A stretch of DNA of 64,000 nucleotides. Source: Cladopsammia gracilis (Eukaryota; Cnidaria; Anthozoa; Scleractinia; Dendrophylliidae). Each line of letters starts with the position of its first letter. Positions within the stretch are counted from its first letter, which is position 1. Below are positions 37,251 to 50,512 of this stretch, piece after piece. The notes beneath the pieces are model-generated. The model saw only the letters and a program-made list of their open reading frames with translations. It was not told where the DNA came from and did not search any database. The translations under genes were made by a program, and so were the position numbers. The stretch spans positions 448,501 to 512,500 of the forward strand of contig JAJGOT010000320.1 in the NCBI GenBank assembly GCA_022457155.1. Direction: 5' to 3'.

Positions 37251-38699
37251 ATCCTGACTGTTTCACACCCTCAGTGTCATGGGTGGGGTGGGGGAGATGA
37301 GATAAACAATAGATAGCAGTTGTTTGAGGCACCGTCATGAATTAACGTTCGATCTCATTATTATTCTTATTCTTACAAGTGACAGTCAGTTGTGCGCTTG
37401 TATCACTCACTCACTGATTCACTCACTCATATATTAATTCATTAATTTGGGTTTTTTCTCCACTTGTTTTATGTATAATGTATTATTAGTATTAATTATT
37501 TTGTGGCGAATAAAAAAATTTAAACATGGAAACCGATCCTTCACCCATCCAACTTTGACATGACTCACCTGTTGTAACGTTCAAAGTCAAAACCGGGTCA
37601 AAGCGGGTACTTTCGCCTCCGACTCACTCACACGACTTGCACTCTTTTTTGCTCTTTATAAACAAAACATGTCACATGTTGCCATTGGGGAAATTATACA
37701 TTTTATAAAAAGAGTCAGAAAATAATGACAAGTATAAAACTTCTACTTCGATCCTTGTGTAACAAAATGACCTGATAGAACTGAAGAATTATTGTTATCA
37801 TTAGCCTTGTCATTCATAGAAAATGACCTCAATTAGCCGAGAAAGTTATTTAGCCTTAACGATTGGAAAGCGCCAAAGCCTGGAAAACATCTCTTCAAAT
37901 TAGTCAAGTTTCGAAATTATCTTACATAACGCAGTATCGTAAGGTCCTTTACTCCCGTGCATATTTTGAGTTGTTAATCTACATCTATAGCTACATTTAA
38001 TAGTCGGTAAAGTCCAGTATAGTCGCCAGAGGCAGTATGTACCACTTCGCGCGCAAGAGATAGGTGAAGGTGAAAGTCCGTATGAGACTGATAAATAAAT
38101 GTTTTAAAAACTTCAAATTAAATTAATCGAGTTTGTATTTATCATTACATTTTAGAAAAATGCATGGGTTCAAGTGTTTACAATATAATACTTTATTTCA
38201 CATTTCCATGGCACTTGTTCTTTACAAGAAAACATATATCTAGCTGATTAAACTAAAGTTACTAAGACATTAAGAGGAAAAACTAAATATAAATACCATG
38301 CGAGGAAATGCTAGTGTCTAAGTAAACCATACAGTTTTCTAGTTAGACACTAGTCTTTGTGTAGTATCAATTCAAATGAAGACATCTATTACAAACACGT
38401 AAACACACCCATTGCACACGGATAGCAAAAAAATAGTAAAAACAGCGAAAATTAGAAGACGACTGGGTTTGGACGGTATATCTGTTTCGACAATAAATAC
38501 TGCAAGTTTTTTTTGGAAATCAAGATGACAAAAGATCTTTGATTTCTTTTGGTAATTTTTTCCCGAGAATCAACTGCTCAAAGCTGATGAAGTTTTTTTT
38601 CCCGATATTAGTCCTGAAGCGCCCAAGAAGAGATTTTCATATAAAGAAAAAAATGATGGTAAAAGCTGCCAAAAGCAAAAGTAAATCAATTTACAAATG
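37251..38699. other. Intergenic, gene-poor
   Basis: No exon recognised between the gene 1 3' region and the minisatellite. An open frame running into the minisatellite at 38539-38790 has no protein-like features. Confidence 0.4.
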
Positions 38700-39691
38700 C
38701 ACCATGGAAGGGCAGAGAACACCTGATCATGCACCATGGAAGGGCAGAGAACACCTGATCATGCACCATGGAAGGGCAGAGAACACCTGATCATGCACCA
38801 TGGAAGGGCAGAGAACACCTGATCATGCACCATGGAAGGGCAGAGAACACCTGATCATGCACCATGGAAGGGCAGAGAACACCTGATCATACACCATGGA
38901 AGGGCAGAGAACACCTGATCATGCACCATGGAAGGGCAGAGAACACCTGATCATGCACCATGGAAGGGCAGAGAACACCTGATCATGCACCATGGAAGGG
39001 CAGAGAACACCTGATCATGCACCATGGAAGGGCAGAGAACACCTGATCATGCACCATGGAAGGGCAGAGAACACCTGATCATGCACCATGGAAGGGCAGA
39101 GAACACCTGATCATACACCATGGAAGGGCAGAGAACACCTGATCATGCACCATGGAAGGGCAGAGAACACCTGATCATGCACCATGGAAGGACAGAGAAC
39201 ACCTGATCATGCACCATGGAAGGGCAGAGAACACCTGATCATGCACCATGGAAGGGCAGAGAACACCTGATCATGCACCATGGAAGGGCAGAGAACACCT
39301 GATCATGCACCATGGAAGGGCAGAGAACACCTGATCATGCACCATGGAGGGGCAGAGAACACCTGATCATGCACCATGGAAGGGCAGAGAACACCTGATC
39401 ATGCACCATGGAAGGGCAGAGAACACCTGATCATGCACCATGGAAGGGCAGAGAACACCTGATCATGCACCATGGAAGGGCAGAGAACACCTGATCATGC
39501 ACCATAGAAGGGCAGAGAACACCTGATCATGCACCATGGAAGGGCAGAGAACACCTGATAATGCACCATGGAAGGGCAGAGAACACCTGATCATACACCA
39601 TGGAAGGGCAGAGAACACCTGATCATGCACCATGGAGGGGCAGAGAACACCTTATCATGCACCATGGAAGGGCAGAGAACACCTGATCACT
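38700..39691. repeat. Minisatellite: 31 copies of a 32-bp unit
   Basis: Unit CACCATGGAAGGGCAG + AGAACACCTGATCATG, repeated head to tail at exactly 32-bp spacing with no length change over 992 bp. A few point variants occur (for example ATACACC, GGAGGGG, CCATAGAAG, CTTATCATG). Each unit has CCATGG and TGATCA palindromes. It is not coding as a unit: 32 is not a multiple of three, so the frame rotates and soon hits stops. Confidence 0.97.
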
Positions 39692-39829
39692 TGATTGACA
39701 ATTAGAAATGTAAATATCGACTACATACTGCATACACCTATCGTATGAAAACCTGAAGTAAAGCCTGAATGAAAAACTCCCATAAAAAAATTACTCATTC
39801 AAATTTAAAAACCCACGTATTAAATAACA

Positions 39830-40345
39830 AATCGCCTGCTCAATAGCTTTCCTTTGGATTAGTTTCATAGAATGAAAACTTGCACTGCTTAATTAACAGC
39901 AAAAGCACCCTGTGCAGTGTAATAAACAGCACCAGATGAAATACTTCTCAATAGCTTTTAACTTAATTATTTCCTCGCAGACTTAAAACCACCTTTCACA
40001 GCATAACAAAAAGCGCTACAGGAAAGTTTTGTTCGACAGTTTTCATTTGAATGGTCACACTTTTGGATTTCATCAACAGACTCAAATGGTAGAGCCACCT
40101 TTAAGGTGTAATATACAACATAAAAACAGTACCGCAGGAAATTTAATCAACAGACTCAAAAGCAGGAACCAACGAGGTTCGTACCTTTGGGCCAGCATAA
40201 CAGAGTAGTACTGCTCAATAGCTTTAAATTAAATGGTGACACTTTTTAATTTCATCAAAAACTTAAAAATTAGGAACACGTTGCTGACAGCATAATAAAC
40301 AGCACCGCAGAGGTCTACTTCTCGATAGCTCTCGATTGAATACAG
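39830..40345. repeat. Diverged tandem repeats, ~130-150 bp units
   Basis: Recurring words CAGCATAA(TA)AACAGCACC, CTTCTCAATAGCTTT, AAATGGT(C/G)ACACTTTT and TTTCATCA(A)..ACTCAAAA. A single related unit lies at about 58165-58255 in gene 2 intron 4. Confidence 0.55.
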
Positions 40346-41120
40346 TAAAAAAAATTATATTAAACGCGATTCGAAGTTTAATTAGGAATGCTTGTAGGGT
40401 CATAAAATTTAAACATAGATACTGAAAATACTAAAAGCTTAATTAATAGCTCTTTTTTCTTCTTTTGCTCAAACTGAGGGCAGCTGGTACAGCCCGGAAC
40501 CAAGTTCATTAAAACCGCCCAAATCAACAACTACACTCCTGGTAGCCATAGAAACGGACTTGAAATACGAGTAACATTTCGCACATTTCCTCACAAAATA
40601 ATGATTTTGTTTTGTAAGCATCAGTACTGGCTCTAAACGTTTGGTTCTGTAGGATTGTACACCTTTTAAAATCAAGGTAAACATAGCGTATAGAATATTT
40701 TAAAGCATAAGTTACTATTTAAAAGCATTATTTAAAAGCTAGTAAATTTATTGATTAAAATTTGTGATTATTTTTTAGTATTTTAAGCGATTATTTTCAC
40801 ACGCTTTTAAATAACCGACTTCAAACTCTTTAAAAAACGGCTTATACAGAACATTATAGGTAGTTATGTTTCGGGAAGCAGTTGACTCGATTGTAAATAT
40901 TTCAAAAAATTTTAAATTGTTTCATTCCATTCCGTGTTCGGCTTTGGTGCTCTTCTGGCAAAATATAGAAACTTGAGATATCATTACGTTTAAACCAAAT
41001 TTGTCTAATATCGCAAAGTAGAAAAAATAAATACATTTTATTAATTTAACGTGTAAGCAACGGCTGTGTAAAAAGTACACTACAATAAAGCTCTGTATGA
41101 AATGATGTCAGTCGATAAAT

Positions 41121-41231
41121 AATGGTAATTGAACTGAGTGGAGTGCAATTTGGTCTGAAATCATACGCGTGATTTGAAATCGCAAGTATGATTTCAGACC
41201 AAAATTGCACGACACGAAGTTCAATTACCAC
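41121..41231. mobile_element. Short hairpin MITE
   Basis: TGGTAATTGAACT...GTGCAATTTGGTCTGAAATC is mirrored by GATTTCAGACCAAAATTGCA...AGTTCAATTACCA, with a short GC-poor centre. It directly abuts the element at 41236. Confidence 0.75.
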
Positions 41232-41235
41232 TTTA

Positions 41236-41539
41236 TTACATTCATTTTGAAATCACACAATTTAATCGCCCAAATACAGGATTTTAGTCAATACCAATAT
41301 TTCATTGATCCAGTGGCCGGTTTGAAAAAACCGGGAACCGGAAACGCTTTTACATCTCATTTTGTATGCAAAACAGAAAGACTTAGACGTCATGTGTCAA
41401 GTTGCGATTTAGAGAAAAGATGCAATTTACAGCAAAAAATAGTGATTAAGAGCAAAAAATTGTCTGATCCGGGAATAAATCGCACTACTGAGAGCCAATC
41501 AGATTGCAAGGATCACCAGTGATTTCAAAATGGATGTAA
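41236..41539. mobile_element. MITE of about 300 bp with 22-bp inverted ends
   Basis: ATTACATTCATTTTGAAATC at the left mirrors GATTTCAAAATGGATGTAAT at the right (one mismatch). The 105-residue open frame inside has no recognisable domain and is treated as chance. Confidence 0.6.
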
Positions 41540-41628
41540 TAAGAGACGTAAATTAACCACTGTAAAGAGATTATAAAGCTGCCGTTTCGAGCGTCAGCCA
41601 TTTGCTCTGACGAAGGGCTAGCGCTCGA

Positions 41629-42072
41629 CCCAAGGGGGGGGGGGGGGGGGAGTACTCAGCAAAGTTTTGTACGGGGATGCTCCGCCCCAAAATCCAAAAC
41701 CCTTACCCTTTCATATACCGTTTTTGACAGAAAAGGTACCCCTTTCATATACCCTTCATTGAAAATGGTACCCCTTTCATATACCTTTTATTGAAAATGA
41801 TACCCCTTTCATATAGCCTTTACGTGCGTTTGTTTGATATATTTTGAACGGCCCTTTTTATAATACTTAAATGGCAGTCTTCCCTACCCTTTTTTATGCT
41901 TCAACTCGTGTTTTCCCTACCCTTTCCTATTCTTCGTGAAATCCCTACCCTTACATATACTTCAACTCGTGAAATCCCGACCCTTTCATATACCTCCAGC
42001 CTCAAAAAGGTACCCCTTTCGGGCGGAGCATCCCCGTATAGCCCATTATAGGGAGTACCCCCCCCCCCGGGT
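41629..42072. mobile_element. Nested MITE with 8-bp target-site duplication
   Basis: GCGCTCGA flanks both sides (41621-41628 and 42073-42080). Ends are a G tract then GGAGTACTC...TACGGGGATGCTCCGCCCC, mirrored by GGGCGGAGCATCCCCGTATA...GGGAGTACCCCCC. The interior is a tandem array of ACCCCTTTCATATACC-type units. It interrupts a repeat whose halves (ending GGGCTAGCGCTCGA and resuming AAACGTCAGC) rejoin once it is removed. An 8-bp duplication fits hAT-like mobilisation. Confidence 0.8.
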
Positions 42073-42989
42073 GCGCTCGAAACGTCAGCTTTTTAGTATC
42101 GATCTTTCCCGTGGCCAATTTATCTGATCAATTCGGTTAATATTTAAAAATTCTCGTATTTCACTCCCCTACTCAAGGCGACACAGCTTTGCAGTATATT
42201 TTGTAGAAACTAATCATTTTATACAATATGGTAGCTGATAACAAACGAAAAGCTATTTCTCTCCTCTTCTTTTTCTTTATGATTTTCTAACTGATTGACA
42301 ACTCTTTCTCTTTCGACCTGGCGAATCTGGTGATAAATTATCATGTACAAAATGTTGGACCGCGTCACTGTTTCTTCAGCATAAAAATAAGAAAAATAAC
42401 CTTTATTTACAAAGGTGTCTGTCATCTACTTCTGTGTTTTTTTTTGTTTTGCTTTCGCAAAAATATTGCTTTATAAAAGCATTATTTTCTTTCCTTTAAT
42501 TTGCCAAAGCTGGAAAAAGTTGTCTTTTCGTCATTACAAACGATTTCAAACGATTTCTTTATCTTTATGATTTTCTAACTGATTGACAATTCTTTCTCTT
42601 TCGACCTGCCTTATCATGAAAATTTCCAAAGATTGCCGAAAATGTTCTGAAGGTTGTTTAAACATATCAGATTAATTTTTCGTTTGTTCCTAAAAGCTAT
42701 GGAAGACTTCCCTAGATACGGAATAGATTCAAAGTTGCAGGAAATTAACCGCATGAACAAAAACACGTAGGTAACACAGGAACGAAAGCTAGTCTTAAAC
42801 TTTATATAAATAAATACCACGCACGCGTTTTATGAACTCTTTTGTTAATCGAGGTTTTTTTTTAAGATTTAATAATTTTTTTTGTTTATGTAGTATAGTC
42901 AGGTGAAATGTCTCAATATTCTTACACATTTTACAGCTTTTTATTTCAATGTAGCATTTATGTATATATTTTTATCATGTGATTGAAAT

Positions 42990-42996
42990 AAATACT

Positions 42997-43046
<50 letters not shown>

Positions 43047-43050
43047 TTAA
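42990..43050. repeat. (ATT)n microsatellite
   Basis: About 50 bp of TTA/ATT trinucleotides. Confidence 0.9.
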
Positions 43051-45360
43051 TAACATGTACTTTCCTTTCATAAGCCAGTCGGAGCACCTGCTTATCAGTT
43101 AAAAAAAAAATTATCAGTTAATAAATAATAACAACAGTCCATCAGTTCAAAGGTATCAGTGTCAGGTTATCAGTGTGTTCCTGCATGTATACTGGAAAAT
43201 AAGTTCAGTTATTTAATACAAACAATTAAAAAATCGCATAAAACTCATATAACATGGTATACGAATTACAATAAAATAACATACACACAACGATATGTGA
43301 CGTAATCACATAACTTTGCTAGTATAAACCAGCCCCTACTGACAAAACAGAATCCTTCACCCCTACTGCAAATAAAAATAAAAGCCAAAACAAGCTTATT
43401 CATAAACGATGTCTGATATTTTTAACGTCTTTATCTTTTTCTGTTGAGGCGGATGGTTTCCCTTAATGATTATCATCATCGTTGACTTTCTTCATAATGC
43501 ATAAGTGGCGGATTCTTGTGAATAAAACATGAAGTTAAAGCCCTTTAAAGCTCATTATATTTACGTTTTAAACTGGTTACCTGTCTCAACATTTACCGTG
43601 AGATGTCAATCATTCAGACAGGTGGTCATGTTTAATAGAATACTGTAGGTTAAATCTTACAATTCATGGTTGCTAATGGAATTAAGGAGTAGCGTTATCC
43701 AGTTAAAAACTATTTCGAGCTTCTACTGCAAGAGGAATAGATATACACCTACAGTAAGTATGTAAGTGATTAAGTATGTAAGGAATTGACTTTAAAATTA
43801 TTAGCCTGTTACGACATCACGAAAGGTTGTGCTTTAAATTTTGATATCTAGATCTCCATGGTTGTATATTACCTTCGGTTTAAATCTTTGAAAAACTTAT
43901 CAACACTACACTTTTCAGTGTAGCAATCCTCGAAATACCGATTTGACTTAACTGACTCCGAGTAAGTCTAGTTCAATCAACTCAGGCGTGGTGTAGCAGT
44001 GATTACCCGGCTAACTATGTATGCTAACTGAATATGCTTAGTAAACATTACACTTATCGCTTATTAACCATTTTGGTTAACATTTGTCATGGATGAAAAA
44101 AAGCAATGCAAAGAAAAGCGAAATTTTGGAACATTTAGAAAAATTTAACTGTTCTAATTCATCTAGTTACAAATCTTTGCAAAAATTATGTGACAGCCTA
44201 AAATATTTGTACAATGTAATGTTTGCATACTTTTTATTGAGGGAAGAACATGAACACAGAGACAAGACTTTGAAAAATGCGGTACAACAATTTCTTGTGG
44301 ATTTCGTGATAATGGTATTGCGCGCGTTGAAATTTTAAGTATTTCTTTTATGCTGTTTTAAAAACCTCTCAAATATCCATTGAAACGAGAAATATGGCGG
44401 ACGACTGAAGAGGCTCGAAGAGCGAAGTATATCTCAAACTACCACGTTTTAACAGTGTTTAGATTGTTTGATAAAGTTATTTTAAGTGCGTTGAATGTGT
44501 ATAAAAGACGTGATGTCTTGTTCTTCTTGTTATTCTAACACGTTTCTAGCCTGGCCTCGGCGCATGGAATTTCTCAGAAGAGAAATTTCCATTGGGATTC
44601 TTACTTTTGAGACTGTGGACGTTTTCAGTCATTAAGTGTGACCGCTCAAATTAAAGCTTTTTGAGCACTGCTATACTGCGGCTCTGTTTGATTTTCAAAA
44701 TTTTTGACAATTTAATTTAAATATTTTTGCTATATTTTACAACTTGCGTGTGAAAAGGGTTTAAGTAATCTGCCCCGTATTTATTTTGTGCATTAGCTTC
44801 AATTTAGATCACTGCAAAGTAAGCTTTCATAAAAGGTTAATAAGTTACTGACATCAGTCAATTCAATTGCTTTGTCAAAGAAACGTTTTTGTCATAATTG
44901 TTTCCTTAGAGACCCAAAAATTCATTTGTCCACGTAGGCTGTCTCAAGATGATGTCAATTATAAGAGCTGATAATTGGCACAAATTCCTAGAGCAAGAAA
45001 CAAAACATTCCTTATTCGAAACATTAAAAATTCTTGTGCATATATAAGGACACTCCATCACAGCCTGACCTCTCTCTGTTACCTGCTTATGAGTTGCTTG
45101 ATAATATACTAGACATTTGTAATAAATAGGCGAGTGGTCGTAAGAACAGTATACTAAAAATAACATAAGTTTGAGTGTGCAGAGATACAAAGCCCTGACC
45201 CTTGCTGCCTTATGCAAAAATCATACCAAAGCAAGCAATACTGAAAACAACTTGTGGTCACTTGCGACTACTTGCGTTTGTGACCCGGGGGGGGGGGGCA
45301 CAATGATATCTTAGGGCATAAATTATACTCTTATACTCTTATGATACTCTTATTTATAAT
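43051..45360. other. Intergenic; one unassigned small ORF
   Basis: A Lys/Glu/Leu-rich frame from the ATG at 44093 to 44338 reads MKKSNAKKSEILEHLEKFNC and LREEHEHRDKTLKNAVQQFL. It looks helical and could be a small exon or decayed element; nothing supports transcription. Confidence 0.3.
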
Positions 45361-46258
45361 AATAAAGTTGATGATACTCTTGCAAGAATGCCTAATACTG
45401 ATGCTGCCACTATGTTCCTTGCCACCCTGAATGACCTACATCCCAGTCTAACGTTCACGATGGAGCTTCCTGTAGATGATAGGATCCCTTTCATCGGCAT
45501 TGAAATCGTCAAGAATGGAACAAAACTTGAAACTCAAGTCTATGGAAAGCCAACCAATACTGGCTTGCCCTTGCATTTTCATAGTCATACTGATAAACGC
45601 TATAAAAACTCTTTGTCAAAGACAATGCTACATCGCGTTCTGTGCTGTATCTTCCACAAAAGATGCTTTTAATGAAGAATGCGCCAAATTGCGCTCCATT
45701 TTTAGTCGTCTTGATTACCCGTTGAGTCTTATAGATTTTGTTATTTCCAATTTTCAATTCTCGAAACCCTCCAGTAAGCATAGCGGAGAGAAATACTGAC
45801 GAGAGCAACATAGTCAGAATTAGTTTACCATTTAAAGATTAAGTTTCTGCTAATGCTGTTCGGAGGCAGTTGCGTGATACTTGCCCTATACTTTGCAGCC
45901 AGTTTTTACTAGCAGGAAATTAGATCAAGATCTCAAACCTAAAGAAGCCAAGCCGTCAATTGTCAATCAGCAATGCGTTGTTTATCGTTTTGTATGTGAT
46001 CTGTGCGATGCAGATTATGTCGGCTGCACAGCCCGGCACCTTTTTCAACGTGTTGCTGAGCACAAAAATTCGGCAATTGGCAAACATTTCCATGAAGCGC
46101 ATGGTGGGAGCGATCTTTTGAATGAGAGCCATTTTAAGATTCTGAGAAGGTGTCAAGGCAAATTTGATTGTTTAGTGTTTGAAATGCTTTACATCAAGAA
46201 ATTCAAACCTAATTTGAATGTCCAAATGGACTCCATACGTGCGAAACTTTTTGTTTAA
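45361..46258 (+). mobile_element. Broken Penelope-like retroelement: RT C-terminus and GIY-YIG endonuclease
   Basis: Three shifted frames give: VDDTLARMPNTDAATMFLAT...ELPVDDRIPFIGIEIVKN (end of the reverse transcriptase); then DAFNEECAKLRSIFSRLDYP; then VVYRFVCDLCDADYVGCTAR, HLFQRVAEHKNS, GKHFHEAHG and a terminal LNVQMDSIRAKLFV. The CxxC plus YVGxTxRHLxxRxxEH block is the endonuclease of Penelope-like elements. Frameshifts and the missing 5' part make it a 5'-truncated dead copy. The 3' flank holds ACGTCGAAACGTCG, typical of such tails. Confidence 0.8.
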
Positions 46259-49200
46259 CTTGAGATTTTCGCAATTATTTTAATCATTCATTGTTCGTCT
46301 TAGTATTTATAGAACCTAGTTTTTATACACTTTTTTGACTTGATAATGACGTTACGATAACGTCGAAACGTCGTCAGATTTTTAGCTTTTTAAATTTTAT
46401 AATGTTTTTAAGAAATGTTTTGTCGCAATTTTTATAGTTAAATGTTTTTCTAAGTCACTTCTTTTTCGTAAAGTTGTCAATTATTTTACAAAGACTTTCC
46501 GAAGATTTAGAAGAAGACGTTGAGTTGGACCAGCATCGTTTGCTACTCCATTCTACGCCATGGGCATTACTTTAAAGCTCGATCTCGAAACTTAAAGACC
46601 TGTTTTTTTTTTTCTTAGCGTCGGGCCACAGACTCTGAGATTTTAACAAAAACAGATATTGATATTGATATCGTGTTATGCAGTAGGCGATAAAAGCTTC
46701 TTGTTTGGAATTAACTAAGGACTGACTTCACTTGCGGTTCAATATCATATTTCTTCTTTTTCTAATCTTTAAAACGAGATTACATTCTTGGAAAAGATTT
46801 ATCAGTTCTACAGGGGGGGGGGGGGGGGAGAGGACAGGTAGAGTTGTTTTGTGAAGAGCAAAAAACGGTTGCAGCCAGCTAGTTAGACCTGTATGCATCC
46901 AACATGTTTTAAATTTGAATTCAATCCGAAAGCTATGAAAGTTATAGTCACTGTGAATTTCCCCTGAAAAAAATATTTATTTATTTATTTACTTATTATT
47001 TACTAGTTTCGTATACAGAAAGTGGGTGTTGTCGGGTAGCTGAAACCAACTGTCACTAACTTGTGATTTATTTTTTTCTTTGTTCTTCAACAAATAAAAT
47101 GGTTGAAATTCGGCTGACATTTTGGAATAATTTTGATGTGGAAAGCCAACAGTGAATGAAAATGTAATAAACGATCCATGATATCGCAGAATATTAATCC
47201 ACTGACTTGTCATCGTAACCACTGCAGTGGATACCAGTTATACAGCTTGTTACAGAGCTTCCCTTGATAGCGGTAGTTTTATCACTCTAAAATCCAACTT
47301 TTCGCTGGGTCACTTGAAATGCGATTGTTAAAATATGCGTGACAGTAGATTGGCTTTCCTGAATAACTTATGAATAACTTATTATGTAAGTAAAACGTAT
47401 TTTCATAATTATTAAAATGTACTTCTGACATCTTCACAACTTAATCTGTTTATAGATCACTAAATAAACATTTTTCCATTTAATTTTTCTCGAAATCATT
47501 TAGATAAAATACGAAAATAATCAGATAGTTTAAGTCTTCGGCAAATAACATTAAAGTCTTGTATTCAGAAACTTTAAAACAGAAAAGCGTTTGAGGCTGG
47601 GTGCCGAAGCCATAAAGAACCAAAACATGTCAGTTCCATGATTTTCTTTTTCCAGTGAGATTTAAGCAGGTGCTGTTGTAACAGCAATTAGTACGTTAAA
47701 TATTATTAGTTTGTTTTTCTTATACAAATTTAGGTTTAAATTGCTAGCTAAATTGCCAACTTAACCTTAAATAAACTATTTCCCTTACAACTGAGCAAAG
47801 AATGTTGGAAATAAAACTCGCAATTTTTTGATAAATAAGCGAGAACTCTATTTTGTTTCTCTTCGACTCGTCTTGCCTTTTCAGTATAACAAAAACAATA
47901 AGCTTACTCCCAGCATTCTGAATAAATATTTAACCGAAATATAATATTTAGATTGCGACTCTGTGATATACCGTAACACCTAGAACGAATTGTGTCCTAT
48001 AAAAATCCAAATAAAAAATATCTACTGAAACAGAGTTGCCACCTGTTAAAACCACTTTTTTTAGCTTTTTAGCGCCATGGAAGTGACGCTCTTTAAAACT
48101 ATTTTTATTTGCGGCTTGCTGTTAACTTTGTTAGTTTTTTCTTGTCTCAGTAACCGCTTTTGTGAATGAAAGGCTTAATAAATCCCAACATAATGCAGTC
48201 GATTGTCACGTCTGTAAAAGAAAGAACTTTAGACAGACAATACATAGTCTTTAATGTGGAATCAAAGCATCTGTTATCAATTTCTATATTGTCATTAAAA
48301 TTAGCATTGACAAGCGTCACCTTTTTAGACAAAACGGCAAGTAATAGGAGGTTTATTAACTCATTTTTAGCCTGACCTGATATTTCAAACATTTTACGTT
48401 TCCAGTTTACAGTGAGCTTTTTACCCTATTTTAGTAAAATGAGAAACATATTTTCGTTAAACTAAAATGTCAAGTTAAATGTTTGGAATTCGTTTTTTAA
48501 GGAAATTTAGTTAAATTCGTTTTAGGTTGTTACAGCTTACTTTTCTTTGTTCTTTTAAATAAATGTTTTATCACCTATAAAAAAAATTAACGTTTAAATT
48601 ATCTTTGGTTTGTAAATGAGGTTTTATTACCCTTTTGTATGGCTGTTTGTGTTGATACAGGACAAAAAAGTCTTTATATTGATGTATGTTTTGTTAAAGA
48701 GAAATCCTAAACGCAAGAACAAAAACACTTTTTGCAGTTTATTTTTCAATTTTCAGAATTGAACAATCATTTCCTTCTTACTACGTTTTCTTTGTTTTAA
48801 GGATTTTTTTTTTCACTCAAAGAATGAAATCGTAAGTCTTAAATGATTTTCATGATAACTTTTTGAGCTTTTGGATACAACATAACATAATTCAGTTGTT
48901 GAAATAATAGCTGTTGAACCACATTTCCAATACAGTACGTATACAATTAATATCAAGGTGTTTTGTTTTACCAGCTGTAGGATTCCTACCGCCCACAAAT
49001 AAAATGGGCGTTAAAACAAAGAGACGTAGACAGTAAGGATAACTAGGAACGATAACATACACACCAGTAAGATATTTAATTTACACTTGAAATGTTAATC
49101 TGTTGATCATAATTAAGACCCATTCTATAAAAACCCAAATCTGTAGCTGTTTGTTTGTATGTACTACAAGGTTCGGCGTTGGCAAGAGGTCTGATGATCT

Positions 49201-50276
49201 AAGAGTAGAGCAGAAATTCTACCACTTATCAAAGGTAAGGGCAAAATTTTGGAGTCAAGACTCGTATGAGGTAGAAACTTTTGTATGCGTTTATGCCTTT
49301 TAAAGTTGAAACTTTTCCAAGATGGATATGAACAAATCTGAAAAATGGAGTCATCTACGATTTCCACAACTAATTATTTCGCAAATAATTCAGTGAAATG
49401 CAACAAACTTAGCTTACACAAATATTACTTTTAATAAATGGGAAAACTGAACAAAGATAAATTAAAGAGTAGATGCAGAATATTTTCCATTAAATAAGGG
49501 CAATCGCGTTATGTCTTTTCTAGACGAAAAGTCCTTACTGCTTCCTTTAGTCTTCATTATCACAGGTTGTTTCAGGCTATTTTAGATCTAAGTTTTAAGA
49601 GGCTGTCCGCGTAACAATGGTTGAGGCAAATTTTGGACCTTCACCGATTTCCTTATTTTTTTTTTTTAAGTAAAAGACAGCCATTATATCCCATAAACAA
49701 ATATCAGTCATTTGGATCAATTAATTCGTTTTTTATGACTGTTTTCTAGGTCACTTAAAAACCTAAAAAAAATGCCTTTGGGAACTCGGCGATTAAGCTG
49801 TAAATGTCAACTTAATTCCTTATCCTCCGGGACGCGAGTAGTTAGCATATATAGTGTAGTTTAAAACATATTTTCCAAAAGTGGGAGATGATTTAGAGTA
49901 TAGTTTATTTAAGACCAATCTACTAACTTATACAATAAAATTTGTGCACACTCTTCTTGTGCGTCGTACAGGACTGACTGAAACCGGAGATATAGTGGTC
50001 CGACTGACAAAGACCAATTTCGGAACCAAAACTGTTCAGAGATATCCTGATAGTTACTTTCCATCAGAGTCTGAAAAGCAAATAAATATTATTTGTCTTT
50101 TTAGCGATTGTTTTTGAAAATTAAAAAATACATCTGTTTTCGGTATTCAGCAACCAACGAACTTCTGCATACAAAGAACTTAAGCGGGATGAAAAAGAAA
50201 TTGGGCCGAGACGCTCGATTACCTGCTTAATTAATCCACGTTGCCGTTATAGTAAACAAAACGAGTATTAAACAGC
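46259..50276. other. Four-kilobase gene-poor stretch
   Basis: AT-rich with poly-G (46812-46828) and TTTA runs. Short open frames on both strands lack protein character. No splice-consistent exons seen. Confidence 0.4.
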
Positions 50277-50512
50277 TCACTTCGCATTGGACGAAATTAC
50301 GTTACATTTTTATGCCAGGCTGCTAAGTATGTTGATAAATGACGGCGTTCAAAACGATTTTTGGGCTACTTTGGATACGGATTTAATAAGGATTGGAAAA
50401 TCTTTAGAAGCTGAAACTTTGTTCAGCATCTTATCTCTATATGTACTTTTTATCAGCGGAAAGTATCAAAGAAAGGGTGCTTTCTGGAGTGAACATCTCC
50501 TTTAAGCTATAA
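50277..50512 (+). repeat. Dispersed ~235-bp repeat, copy 1
   Basis: GGCTGCTAAGTATGTTGATA, then TTAGAAGCTGAAACTTTGTT and ATCTCTATATGTACTTTTTA, ending GGAGTGAACATCTCC. Shared with 51295-51535 (minus) and 54145-54375 (plus). Confidence 0.75.

Noticed and set aside
38700..39691. Possible CRISPR array
   Set aside because: The 32-bp units are directly adjacent with no unique spacers, and the window is eukaryotic; it is a minisatellite.
41205..41522. 105-codon plus-strand ORF
   Set aside because: It lies between the arms of a MITE, without recognisable domain or splice context.
46989..50117. Several 60-80-codon ORFs in the intergenic desert
   Set aside because: Composition is AT-driven, there are no family motifs, and no consistent splice sites connect them.
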